64,000 nucleotides of DNA from Thiorhodovibrio winogradskyi (GTDB taxonomy: Bacteria; Pseudomonadota; Gammaproteobacteria; Chromatiales; Chromatiaceae): contig NZ_CP121472.1 of NCBI RefSeq assembly GCF_036208045.1, positions 4,909,531 through 4,973,530 on the forward strand, given 5' to 3'. The notes beneath the pieces are model-generated. The model did no database searches. It was given only the letters and a program-made list of their open reading frames with translations, and was not told the origin of the DNA. The translations under genes were made by a program, and so were the position numbers. Shown one piece after another: positions 1 through 8,322 of this stretch (within the stretch, counting starts at the first letter, position 1; each line of letters starts with the position of its first letter).

Positions 1-831
1 GATCACCCGCTCGGGGTCGATGCGTCCGGTTTTGAACAGCCGTCCGATACCGATGCAGTCCTGATAGCCGATATGCCACACGGGTTGCTCCAGACTGGCG
101 CCGTGCAGGAAATGAATATGGGTGCCGACCAAACCGGCTGGATGCGGGCCGTCAAACTCCACTTGCTGAACACGCGGCTCGGCGGGTAGTTCCAGCGCGA
201 TTCCGGGCGCGGTGCAGACATGGACAGGCCCGGCGGTGAGCTTGGAAAGCAGCAGCACGCCATCGGCAAAATCGCTTGCCGCCTCGGCAAGGAAGAGCCG
301 TGGATCGGGCGCCAGCGGCCGGGTATCCATGGCGGTGACAAAGAGCGCTGCCGGCTCCCCGTCCGGCGCGGGCACCCGACTGAAGGGACGGGTGCGCAAG
401 GACAGCCAGAAGCCGGACGCGAGCAGATTCTCGCGCACCTGCGCGGCGTTCAGGCCAGCCAGTTCTCCGCGCGGGTAGTGATTGAAGGTCTCGCACGCCT
501 CGCCCTCAAGCCGAATCACCACGGATTCCAGCAATCGGCGTGGACCGCGGTGGATGGCCTCGACCACCCCAGCACCAGGCGCTGCGCAGAGCACCTGCGG
601 GTAGGCCTTGCCGCGCGAGAGCGGCTGACCGAGTTTGACCCTGTCGCCCGGCTGCACCAGAACCTCGGGCATGCGCTTGGGCCGCAGCACGTCGAAGCCG
701 TTGACCGCGACTCTTGAGACCCAGGAGGTCCCGGCGGGAGCAGCTTCGATCTGGCGCTGATCCGGGGCGCCGGCGAGCGGCAGGTTAAGCCCCCGCTTGA
801 TGCGAATCCGTTTAAAGTCGCCGTTGGGCAT
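1..831 (-). CDS. nqrA: NqrA, Na+-translocating NADH:quinone oxidoreductase subunit A (3' part cut by window edge)
   Basis: This is the cytoplasmic, quinone-binding subunit of the sodium-pumping NADH dehydrogenase. Reading the reverse strand from the ATG at 829-831 gives an open frame to the window edge (277 codons). The start reads [20 protein letters not shown], matching the NqrA N-terminus. Further on are [20 protein letters not shown], a lipoyl-like barrel region ([34 protein letters not shown]) and the family signature [17 protein letters not shown] followed by [16 protein letters not shown] near residues 235-270. Because the frame runs off the window, no stop is seen. The remaining nqr genes would be expected to the left. 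It is divergent from the DedA gene, with a hairpin-forming sequence between them. The identification is firm; completeness cannot be judged. Confidence 0.93.
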   Translation of the reverse strand, partial: MPNGDFKRIRIKRGLNLPLAGAPDQRQIEAAPAGTSWVSRVAVNGFDVLRPKRMPEVLVQPGDRVKLGQPLSRGKAYPQVLCAAPGAGVVEAIHRGPRRLLESVVIRLEGEACETFNHYPRGELAGLNAAQVRENLLASGFWLSLRTRPFSRVPAPDGEPAALFVTAMDTRPLAPDPRLFLAEAASDFADGVLLLSKLTAGPVHVCTAPGIALELPAEPRVQQVEFDGPHPAGLVGTHIHFLHGASLEQPVWHIGYQDCIGIGRLFKTGRIDPERVI

Positions 832-838
832 GATTTCA

Positions 839-885
839 AGGATACTCCGCCTTGCGATACTCTTCTTAGTATCGCGGAATACTGC
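839..885. promoter_or_regulatory. Nested inverted repeat in the nqrA/dedA divergent intergenic region
   Basis: GCGATACT (854-861) and AGTATCGC (868-875) form a perfect 8-bp inverted repeat with a 6-base spacer. Outer sequences (GATACTCCGC at 841-850, GCGGAATACT at 873-882) extend it imperfectly. It lies 8 bases upstream of the nqrA start, so it could be an operator or a 5' leader hairpin covering the nqrA ribosome-binding region. Function is inferred from position only. Confidence 0.45.
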
Positions 886-930
886 CCCAAGTCGCAAATC
901 AGGACAATTTTTGATGACTCAGAGGTCTTG

Positions 931-1800
931 ATGATTCAGATGTCTTACAGCCCAGCGGCCAGGCGGTGGCCGCAAGCCGCCGCGCCACGGCTCGGCCGTC
1001 CTGCCTGGGTCAGCGCAATCTTGCTGTTGCTCGTGCTGAGCCTGGTCACCCCTCTGGCATGGGCCGCTGGCGCTTCCGCCGAAAACTCCGCCGAAAGCTC
1101 CGCCGATAGCTCCACTGGCAGCGCATCGGGGCCTGGCCCGCATCCCTCGCTGATGCAGGATGTTGGCACGGGTGTGGTACATGAACTCAAGGCCGCGGTG
1201 CATCATGTGCGCCCCCTGGTCGACCGCTATGGTTATGCGGCCGCTTTTGCCGCCATGCTGGTCGAAGGCTTTGGGGTGCCGGCGCCAGGGCAAACGCTAA
1301 TGATGGCCTCGGCGTTGGAGGCCGCCGAGGGGCGGCTGAGCATCTACCTGGTGCTGGGTCTGGCCTTTCTGGCTGCCGTGCTGGGTAACACTCTGGGCTA
1401 CATGATCGGCCGTTATGGTGGCACGGCTCTGTTGCGTCGGCTGCACGTGAATGAAAAACACGAGGCCAGAATCGCGCGTTTGTTCGAGCGCTTTGGCGGC
1501 AGCCTGATCCTTTTTGCGCGCTTTTTTGACGGGCTGCGGCAGCTCAACGGCATTGTGGCGGGTGTGCTAAACATGCGCCTATCCGTGTTCATGGTCTTTA
1601 ATGTGCTTGGCGCTGTTCTGTATGTGACAGTCTGGGGCTTGGGGACTTTTTATTTGCGCGAGCATCTCCCGCGGATTTATGACTGGTCACAGCGGATCAA
1701 TCCCTGGATCGCGGCTCTGGCGGTGCTTGGGGTGCTGCTGTTGCTCATCTACCTGCTCCGCGGGCGCAACCGGGCCGGGGTTAAGAAGCCATCCGCTTAG
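931..1800 (+). CDS. DedA-family (SNARE-associated/VTT domain) inner membrane protein
   Basis: The product (289 aa) is a polytopic membrane protein of the DedA/VTT family; members act in envelope homeostasis and some as lipid flippases. An N-terminal hydrophobic segment (about residues 28-47) looks like a signal anchor. A Ser/Ala/Glu-rich low-complexity linker follows (about 48-72), encoded by imperfect GCCGAAAGCTCC-type repeats. The VTT domain runs from about residue 90, with the family-typical stretch around GYMIGRYGGTALLRRLHVNE and LILFARFFDGLRQLNGIVAG. A last membrane helix and a basic tail close the protein. The ATG at 931 follows AGAGG at a good distance and is preferred to the TTG just before it. 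The low-complexity linker is unusual for the family. Confidence 0.85.
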   Translation: MIQMSYSPAARRWPQAAAPRLGRPAWVSAILLLLVLSLVTPLAWAAGASAENSAESSADSSTGSASGPGPHPSLMQDVGTGVVHELKAAVHHVRPLVDRYGYAAAFAAMLVEGFGVPAPGQTLMMASALEAAEGRLSIYLVLGLAFLAAVLGNTLGYMIGRYGGTALLRRLHVNEKHEARIARLFERFGGSLILFARFFDGLRQLNGIVAGVLNMRLSVFMVFNVLGAVLYVTVWGLGTFYLREHLPRIYDWSQRINPWIAALAVLGVLLLLIYLLRGRNRAGVKKPSA

Positions 1801-1907
1801 AACTGAACCCCGCGTCGGAGTTGAACCGGGCCTGACAGTGGCGGCGGATTCACGCGATAATGGTGGCCTGCCTGTTTCAAACCGACAACCGCCCCCAGCC
1901 TGATCCC

Positions 1908-3299
1908 ATGTCCCTGCCCTTTCGCGACCATCCACTGCGCTATGCTCTGACCGATGAACTGCACGCGCGCACCTTCGAGCCATTGCACGCCCCAGCGCGG
2001 GTGGCCCATCTGGCGGTGCTTTGCGGGGAGCGTGGTAGCGGGCGCAATGACCAGCATCTGAAGCGACTGCTTGCTCATTTCGGCGCGCCCGTGCCGGAGA
2101 CTGCCGGACAGTATCATTACGCCCGACTTGGCCACCTGCATCTGCGCTGGGAGCGGCACACGGAGTTTGTCACCTACAGCTTCGCCAGCGAGGAAGACGT
2201 CAGCCAGCCCTTCGCCCGCAGTCCGCTCGAGGATCTCCCCGCAGACTGGCTGCGGGAGATGCCGGGCGAGGTGATTAGCTCGGTGCTGCTGGTGCTGGAA
2301 CCACGGGATGCACCTAAGCGTGATGCCCAGGCGCTCACGGCGTTGTTCAACGGCAATCCGGTGATCGGCTCGTTGGTGGTTGGGGGCGCCGGATTGGCTT
2401 ACTCCGACATGCGCATCCATGACGATGGCCATGGCCATTTGCTGCTGCGCGACATCGGCCTGTCCGAGGCGCAGGCGGGTCGTCTGGTCAAACGCGTGCT
2501 GGAAGTCAACGCCTACCGCACCATCGCATTGCTTGGTTTGCCCTTGGCGCGCCGGGCCAATGCTCTGCTAAGCGACGCCGACCAGCGCCTGACGCAGGTC
2601 GCCAAGGCCATTGCCCGCTCCAGTGCCAGTGGCGATGCCGGTGCCAGTGCTGGTGCTGATCGCGGCCGCCGGCCCGCCGATCTTGCAGCGGCGAAAGTCT
2701 CGCTCGAGCGCGAGTTGCTGGGCGAGCTGACCGCGCTCGCCACCGAGATCGAATCCGTCGCCGCCCAGACGACCTATCGCTTTGAGGCATCCAGTGCCTA
2801 TTACCGCATTGTCGAGCAACGCCTGAGGCAGTTGCGTCAGCAACGAATCGAGGGTCTGCAAACTTTCAATGAGTTCCTTGAGGCTCGCCTGGCCCCGGCA
2901 GTGGCCACCTGTGTCTCCACCGGCGAGCGTCAGCAACGCCTGGCTGAACGCGCCGGGCGGCTGATCGGGCTGCTGCGCGCACGCGTCGAGGTGAGCCTGC
3001 AGGAACAGAATCGCGGTCTGCTCGATTCCATGGACAGGCGCGCGCATCTGCAACTGCGTTTGCAGGAAACGGTCGAGGGGTTGTCGGTCATCGCCATCAG
3101 CTACTACGGCGCCGGGCTAGTGGGCTATCTGCTCAAGGGGCTGGAGGCCTCCGGTTACCCGATCAATCCAACCCTGGGTCTGGCTGTCGCCGTGCCCGCC
3201 ATTGCTGGGCTGACCTGGTTGTTGCTGCATCGCACCAAACGCCATTTACGGCGCGAGACCAAACCGGATGCATCGGCCAAGCCTGTCCGGTCAGGCTAA
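1908..3299 (+). CDS. DUF3422 family membrane protein
   Basis: This is a 463-aa protein starting MSLPFRDHPLRYALTDELHA, the characteristic opening of DUF3422 proteins, which have no established function. The middle is predominantly helical (about residues 220-380, many Gln/Arg/Glu and probable coiled coil). The C-terminal 60 residues hold two hydrophobic segments (VIAISYYGAGLVGYLLKGLE and LGLAVAVPAIAGLTWLLL) ending in a basic tail, so it is probably anchored in the inner membrane with a large soluble domain. The ATG at 1908 is preferred over an upstream in-frame start at 1860 because family homology begins there. It sits about 110 bp after the DedA gene and 90 bp before trkH. Confidence 0.85.
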   Translation: MSLPFRDHPLRYALTDELHARTFEPLHAPARVAHLAVLCGERGSGRNDQHLKRLLAHFGAPVPETAGQYHYARLGHLHLRWERHTEFVTYSFASEEDVSQPFARSPLEDLPADWLREMPGEVISSVLLVLEPRDAPKRDAQALTALFNGNPVIGSLVVGGAGLAYSDMRIHDDGHGHLLLRDIGLSEAQAGRLVKRVLEVNAYRTIALLGLPLARRANALLSDADQRLTQVAKAIARSSASGDAGASAGADRGRRPADLAAAKVSLERELLGELTALATEIESVAAQTTYRFEASSAYYRIVEQRLRQLRQQRIEGLQTFNEFLEARLAPAVATCVSTGERQQRLAERAGRLIGLLRARVEVSLQEQNRGLLDSMDRRAHLQLRLQETVEGLSVIAISYYGAGLVGYLLKGLEASGYPINPTLGLAVAVPAIAGLTWLLLHRTKRHLRRETKPDASAKPVRSG

Positions 3300-3389
3300 C
3301 TGGCGCGGCTGACTAGCAAGCCTGATCGGCCAAGACGAATCAGCCAAGACTGGCAGGCACCCGCGACCGGGCGAGCCGCCTGAATCAAT

Positions 3390-4847
3390 ATGGAGTCGCG
3401 GATGCACTGGCGCCCTATCATCCGGCTGTTCGGCGTCTTGCTGGCGCTCTACAGCCTAAGTTTCCTGCCCTCTCTGGGGGTCTCCCTGCTTTACGGCGAT
3501 GGCCAGTGGCAAGTGTTTGGCCTGTCGGTCTTGCTCAGTGCCGGAGTCGGTGGCGTGCTCTGGTTGACGAATCTGGGTGCCAAAAGCGGCCTGTCGGTAC
3601 GCGAGGGCTTTTTGATTGTCACCCTATTCTGGGTCGTGCTGGGTCTGGTCGGGGCCTTGCCCTTTTTGTTCGGTTTGCATTTGAGCCTGACCGACGCGGT
3701 GTTTGAGTCCATGTCGGGTTTTACCACCACGGGTGCGACCGTGATCATCGGACTCGATGACCTGCCCCGGTCAATTCTTTACCATCGTCAGCAAATTCAA
3801 TGGCTTGGTGGTATGGGGATCATCGTGCTGGCGGTTGCCATTCTGCCGCTGATGGGCGTTGGCGGCATGCAGCTTTATCGTGCGGAGGCATCGGGGGTGG
3901 CAAAGTATGAAAAACCCACCCCACGCATGGCCGAGACCGCGCGCGCCCTGTGGCTGCTGTATGTTGGACTCACACTGACCTGCGCCCTGCTCTACTGGCT
4001 TGCCGGCATGAGCCCCTTCGACGCCATTGGCCATGCCTTCTCCACGGTCGCCACCGGCGGTTTTTCCACCCACGATGCCAGTTACAGCTATTTCGACAGC
4101 GTCACCATCGAACTCATCGCCATCATCTTCATGCTGTTGGGTGGGGTGAACTTCGTTGTTCACTTCATCGCCTGGCGCAAACATGACCTAAAAATCTATC
4201 TCACCGACCCGGAAGTACGCGCTTATGGCCTAATCTTTTTCGGCGGCGCGACCATGGTGGCGCTTGGCCTCTGGTGGAGCGGTGTCTATGGCAACGGCTG
4301 GGAGGCCGCGCGCTTCGCGGCCTTTCAGTCGGCCTCGGTGCTGACCGGCACTGGATATAGCACCGCGATCTTTGCCACCTGGCCGCTGCATGTGCCCATG
4401 ATCCTAGTGATTCTGGCCTTTGTTGGTGGCTGTGGTGGCTCCACCGCGGGTGGGCTCAAGGTGCTGCGGGTGATGCTGCTGGCCAAACTCGGAGTGCGCC
4501 AGTTATTTCAGCTCGCGCATCCGCAGGCCATGGCCACCATAAAGATTGGCAAGCGCCCGGTGCGCGATGATGTGCTCTTTTCGGTCTGGGGCTTTTATGT
4601 GCTCTATATCGTCACGGCACTGCTGCTGACCGTCGCCATGATGGCCACGGGGCTGGATCTGGAGACGGCTTTCGGTGCCGTGGTGGCGACCATCAATCTG
4701 CTTGGCCCAGGGCTGGGCGAGGTGGCTGAGAGCTTCGCCAGCATGGACCCGGTGGTGAAATGGCTGGGGGTGTTCGGCATGCTTGCCGGGCGACTGGAAA
4801 TCTTTACCCTACTGATTTTGTTTTTGCCGGCTTATTGGCGGCATTGA
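3390..4847 (+). CDS. trkH: TrkH-family potassium uptake transporter, membrane subunit
   Basis: This 485-aa polytopic membrane protein is the ion-conducting subunit of the Trk K+ uptake system, which normally needs the NAD-binding TrkA in the cytoplasm. Four pore-loop selectivity motifs are visible: SGFTTTGATV, STVATGGFSTHD, GTGYST and a C-terminal ATINLLGPGLGEV. The segment MGIIVLAVAILPLMGVGGMQ and GGCGGSTAGGLKVLR are also family hallmarks. Length is normal for TrkH. The start at 3390 (MESRM) has an in-frame alternative at 3402. The gene converges with the next minus-strand gene 18 bp away. No trkA is present in the window. Confidence 0.93.
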   Translation: MESRMHWRPIIRLFGVLLALYSLSFLPSLGVSLLYGDGQWQVFGLSVLLSAGVGGVLWLTNLGAKSGLSVREGFLIVTLFWVVLGLVGALPFLFGLHLSLTDAVFESMSGFTTTGATVIIGLDDLPRSILYHRQQIQWLGGMGIIVLAVAILPLMGVGGMQLYRAEASGVAKYEKPTPRMAETARALWLLYVGLTLTCALLYWLAGMSPFDAIGHAFSTVATGGFSTHDASYSYFDSVTIELIAIIFMLLGGVNFVVHFIAWRKHDLKIYLTDPEVRAYGLIFFGGATMVALGLWWSGVYGNGWEAARFAAFQSASVLTGTGYSTAIFATWPLHVPMILVILAFVGGCGGSTAGGLKVLRVMLLAKLGVRQLFQLAHPQAMATIKIGKRPVRDDVLFSVWGFYVLYIVTALLLTVAMMATGLDLETAFGAVVATINLLGPGLGEVAESFASMDPVVKWLGVFGMLAGRLEIFTLLILFLPAYWRH

Positions 4848-4865
4848 GCAGGGGTTGGTCGCCGC

Positions 4866-5639
4866 TCAGTCCTCCTTGGGTTTATCCTCGGTCTGAACCG
4901 AATCGAAGAGATCGGCCAGCTCCTCGGTTTCGTCCTCTTCGTTGTTGGAGAAAATCAGAGGTTCCTCATTGTCGTCTTCCGAGGCACTGTCCTCTGCCGG
5001 CGCGTCAAGATCTTCGAAATTCATTTCGCCTTCCCGTGGCTCTGAAGATAGGATGTCGTTGATCTGATCTTCCAGACTCCCTTCATCCTCGGAGTCTTCG
5101 ATCACTGGGGTGGCCGCGCTCCCGTCATCCTGGTGCTGGAATTTATGAAAGGTGGCGTCGTACTCCTCCAGCAGGCGTTCGATAATCTCCTTGTTGTGCT
5201 GAAGCTGCTGGCTCAGTTCACTGTTCTCCGCCTGGAGGTTACCCATGGCCGCGCTCTCCTCGTTTGCGCTCTGCTGCAACTCCGCCCAGGGAGTGAGCAC
5301 CTTACGCAATTCGTCAGGGATGTCAGCGAGGGATTTGCCGTCCTGGTTGAGGTAGATGTTGAGCATCGCATCGTAGAAAGCCTGTTCGCGCGCCAAAAAC
5401 TGATCGACCGTGGTGGTGAGCTTGCGGCCCTTCAGCTGTGCATTGGCCTGAAACAAATTGGTCAGACTTTCACGACGCGAAGGCATTTCATTCTGCACGG
5501 ACCGCTGCAATTCAGAGCTCTGGGTTTGCTGGCTCTGGGCGGCTTGGCGCTGGCGCCGGCGCACGATGAACAGAATGACCGCCGCGGCTAGGGCAAACTC
5601 AGCGGACATGATCAGGCTGGCAAGCTCGAGCGTTGTCAT
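4866..5639 (-). CDS. Acidic protein with N-terminal membrane anchor (unknown function)
   Basis: I do not recognise this 257-aa family. One hydrophobic segment is near the N-terminus (about residues 7-26, SLIMSAEFALAAAVILFIVR), followed by a basic RRRQRQ stop-transfer stretch, so the bulk should be cytoplasmic. The middle contains a coiled-coil-like region (about 105-160, including ENSELSQQLQHNKEIIERLL). The last 90 residues are extremely acidic. It is the last gene of a four-gene minus-strand cluster, 46 bp after the von Willebrand A gene. Membership suggests it works with that signalling and VWA module, perhaps as a membrane scaffold; this is inference. Confidence 0.75.
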   Translation of the reverse strand: MTTLELASLIMSAEFALAAAVILFIVRRRQRQAAQSQQTQSSELQRSVQNEMPSRRESLTNLFQANAQLKGRKLTTTVDQFLAREQAFYDAMLNIYLNQDGKSLADIPDELRKVLTPWAELQQSANEESAAMGNLQAENSELSQQLQHNKEIIERLLEEYDATFHKFQHQDDGSAATPVIEDSEDEGSLEDQINDILSSEPREGEMNFEDLDAPAEDSASEDDNEEPLIFSNNEEDETEELADLFDSVQTEDKPKED

Positions 5640-5685
5640 CCTGTTGGCATCCTCCTGATCGTTTGTGGGTTGTGTTGTCGCCAGG

Positions 5686-7587
5686 TCATTCCGCGTCCTC
5701 CTTGCCCTTTCTCTTTTTATTCCTGCTGGCCTTGTTGGATGTCTTGGCTTTCTTGGTCTTTGCGGCGGCGGGCTTGTCGGAAGGTGCGCGGGTGATCATC
5801 AACACGAGGGTCATCAGCAGGGCGAAGGCCAGGGTTCCACCACCGACCACGGCCGCGAGCAGGGTCCAGGAAATGTTTGCCTCGTCGTTGGTGTCAGGGG
5901 GATCCTGTTGTTGTCCGTCGGCGAAATCGAAGACGAAAGTCTCCTCTGGGGGCTCAAGCAGCAGGGGCTCACCGGCGACTGTTTCAGCTTTCAGGCGCGC
6001 GTTGGCGCGATAGGTGCCTGCACGGGTAATCGGAAGATCGTAGATTGCCGAGCTGTTGGTCAGGGCGTTGAACTCAAGCACAGCTTCGGAGCCCTTGGGA
6101 CCGGTCAGGCGCAGATAGCCGAAGAGACTGCCGGGACGAATGAGGTCCGACTCGAATTGCAGACGAACATCCAAGCGGGCTTCCCCGGTTTGGCCTTCCG
6201 GGGGCATCTGGGGTTCATAAAGGAGCTTCAGGGGCGTGCCTATTACACGCAGGCTGCGGGTGAGCTGCCTCTTGAAGGTCGCGCTCTCAAGCAGAACTTG
6301 AAGTCTGTAAGTGCCGGTCTCGAGAGTGCCAGCCGCGACTTCCATCCGATAACTTTGGGATGCCTGGTCAAGTGGTAGGATCAGTGATAGGGCGGGGATG
6401 TTTGCAGCCTCGGATGTGGACGCGGAGAGACCAGGATCAGCGGCGTTCAGCGCTGGAGCCGGCGCTTCGGCATCCCCGGCACCAAGATCGAAAACGACTT
6501 TGGCGGTCGCCAGCTCAAGGAAGTCCAGAATCTTGATCGGGGCGCCTTTTTCCGTTGGCCAGACGTCGAGAATAAAACTCGCCTGGGCGGGAATAGTGTT
6601 TGGTAAGGGCTCCATGGCCAGGTTGAGGTCAGTCAGGACCGCAACTCGATTATCCGGATCCAGGCTGCCCTGCAGTTCCCACTCGCCGGATGAAGGAGCG
6701 GTGATTGTGACCAGATCGTAATCCAACGCGTCGTTCCAGCTGATCTTGGTTTTTCCATCCAGTGGAATACGCCCGGCGGTGATGGTCTCACCTGTTGGAG
6801 TGATCAGGGAAACAGGTGAGCCTGGGGCGCGGAAAGCCAAGAGTGTAAACTCGCGTACGCCCGAGTCAATCGTGAAACGATTACCTTCGATTGGAACTGT
6901 GGTGGGAGCGGCGGATTGCTCAAGCATGCGCAGGAAGGCGCGCTGCAGGGCCGCGGCGTTGTCGGCCACCTCGAGCCAGCCTCCAGTTTGCGCGGTGAGC
7001 GCCTCGACCAGTGCCGCGTCGACCTGATCGGACAAGGCCACCACATGGGTTTTTACCTTGAGGTTTTGCAACCGGGCAATGGTGGTGTCCATGATGCGCC
7101 GGCGCGAGGCGGCATCACTATCTTCACCAGAGGCATCTGGCTCGCCGTCGGGGACATCGACCAGGCCATCGGTGAGCAGGACCAAATGACGCTCTTGATT
7201 GGCCGCGGGCGGCTCGGACCAGCCCTCAAGCGCGGTATTGATGGCTGCCTCGATATCGGTGAAATTGCCGTTGGAGTGGATGCGTCGCAGGCGGCCGCGG
7301 GTCTGTGCCTTCCAGGCATCATCGACCGTGCCAGAAGCAACCAATGGCTCGGGGCGATTTGCGAACAGCCACACTCCAGCCTTGCTACCACCCGGCAGCA
7401 ACTCGCTGACCAGTCGCAGCGCGGGCACGCGCAGATTTTGCGGATCGTTTTCCCGCATGCTGCCAGAGACATCAATCAGGAAGCGCAAATCGCTGCTGGC
7501 TTGCAGCTCGGAAGCGGTTGTCAGCATAACTAGGCTGACAGCGACGATGCCGAAGGCGAGGCTCCTGAAGCGAAATAATCGAGGCAT
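5686..7587 (-). CDS. Secreted/membrane von Willebrand factor A domain protein (TIGR03503-like)
   Basis: The product (633 aa) has an N-terminal signal peptide (residues 1-30, basic MPRLFRFRS then a hydrophobic core). A VWA domain follows with the metal-binding MIDAS motif DVSGSM at about residue 39 and a conserved LTDGLVD near 140. After this come Ig-like/beta-rich regions (about 235-540), a transmembrane helix (about 572-600) and a very basic Lys-rich cytoplasmic tail. The layout resembles the gammaproteobacterial TIGR03503 family of VWA proteins; that match is from memory and moderately certain. The VWA domain would face the periplasm and bind a protein partner through a divalent cation. It is 38 bp downstream of a histidine kinase gene, apparently in one operon. 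Confidence 0.85.
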   Translation of the reverse strand: MPRLFRFRSLAFGIVAVSLVMLTTASELQASSDLRFLIDVSGSMRENDPQNLRVPALRLVSELLPGGSKAGVWLFANRPEPLVASGTVDDAWKAQTRGRLRRIHSNGNFTDIEAAINTALEGWSEPPAANQERHLVLLTDGLVDVPDGEPDASGEDSDAASRRRIMDTTIARLQNLKVKTHVVALSDQVDAALVEALTAQTGGWLEVADNAAALQRAFLRMLEQSAAPTTVPIEGNRFTIDSGVREFTLLAFRAPGSPVSLITPTGETITAGRIPLDGKTKISWNDALDYDLVTITAPSSGEWELQGSLDPDNRVAVLTDLNLAMEPLPNTIPAQASFILDVWPTEKGAPIKILDFLELATAKVVFDLGAGDAEAPAPALNAADPGLSASTSEAANIPALSLILPLDQASQSYRMEVAAGTLETGTYRLQVLLESATFKRQLTRSLRVIGTPLKLLYEPQMPPEGQTGEARLDVRLQFESDLIRPGSLFGYLRLTGPKGSEAVLEFNALTNSSAIYDLPITRAGTYRANARLKAETVAGEPLLLEPPEETFVFDFADGQQQDPPDTNDEANISWTLLAAVVGGGTLAFALLMTLVLMITRAPSDKPAAAKTKKAKTSNKASRNKKRKGKEDAE

Positions 7588-7625
7588 GACGGAAATTGTC
7601 CGGACGGTTCGGTGTTTGTGCTGGT

Positions 7626-8309
7626 CTAAGGCAACCAGAGTTCGAAACAGCCGCCGGGCAGGTTGCAGCCGTTCCTGACCTCAATGTGCCCTTTGCGTTC
7701 GCCAGAGCGGTGCAAGTCGCTAATCTTTTCCGCAAACAGCAAGCCTAGCCGGGTGCGGCCCGAGGCTCGCGGATTGCCCATCAGGAGTTGCTCGTTGGTG
7801 CCGCCGCGGTGGAGCAGCTCAGACGGGAAGCCCCGGCCGTCGTCCTCAATGCGGATCACCAGAAAGCCCGATTCCTCGCGTGCGGAAAGATGAATATTTT
7901 TACCCGCGTAACGTCTAGCATTGCCAATGGTGCTGTCGATGACGCTGCGAACCATTTCCAGATCAAAAAAACCGCTCAGCATGGGATCGCATTCATAGCT
8001 GAGCTCGATACCCAATGCGTGACAAACGGCTTGATTGTTCGCCATGCACTCGAGGAAAAGCTCCTCGAGATTATGCTCGTCGACATCGACCGTCAGGCCG
8101 TCATCGCCAAGCTTGTACAGCGACAGCAATTGCACCAGATTATGGTTCACGCGCTGTACTTCATGCTGGAGCAGGCTCGCCTGTCGCGGATCGGCAAAGG
8201 TGTTTTCCTCGTTGCCTATCATCTCGGCGAGGGTGGTCGATATCAGGCTCAAGGAGTTCTTGATGTCATGAATTGAGGACGCGAGCATGTCGGAAAAATC
8301 CATCGCCAT
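7626..8309 (-). CDS. Small soluble sensor histidine kinase
   Basis: The 227-aa protein consists of little more than a kinase core. The phosphoacceptor region is SSIHDIKNSLSLIS (His at about residue 14). The HATPase domain shows an N-box-like VRSVIDSTIGNARRYAG, the G1 box IEDDGRGFP and a G2-like RLGLLFAEKI. There is no membrane segment and no sensor domain, so input probably comes from a partner protein. The gene begins 13 bp after the receiver-TPR gene ends, so the two are very likely a cognate pair. Family knowledge: ATP-dependent autophosphorylation on His with transfer to a receiver Asp. Confidence 0.85.
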   Translation of the reverse strand: MAMDFSDMLASSIHDIKNSLSLISTTLAEMIGNEENTFADPRQASLLQHEVQRVNHNLVQLLSLYKLGDDGLTVDVDEHNLEELFLECMANNQAVCHALGIELSYECDPMLSGFFDLEMVRSVIDSTIGNARRYAGKNIHLSAREESGFLVIRIEDDGRGFPSELLHRGGTNEQLLMGNPRASGRTRLGLLFAEKISDLHRSGERKGHIEVRNGCNLPGGCFELWLP

Positions 8310-8322
8310 AGTGAACTCTCAC

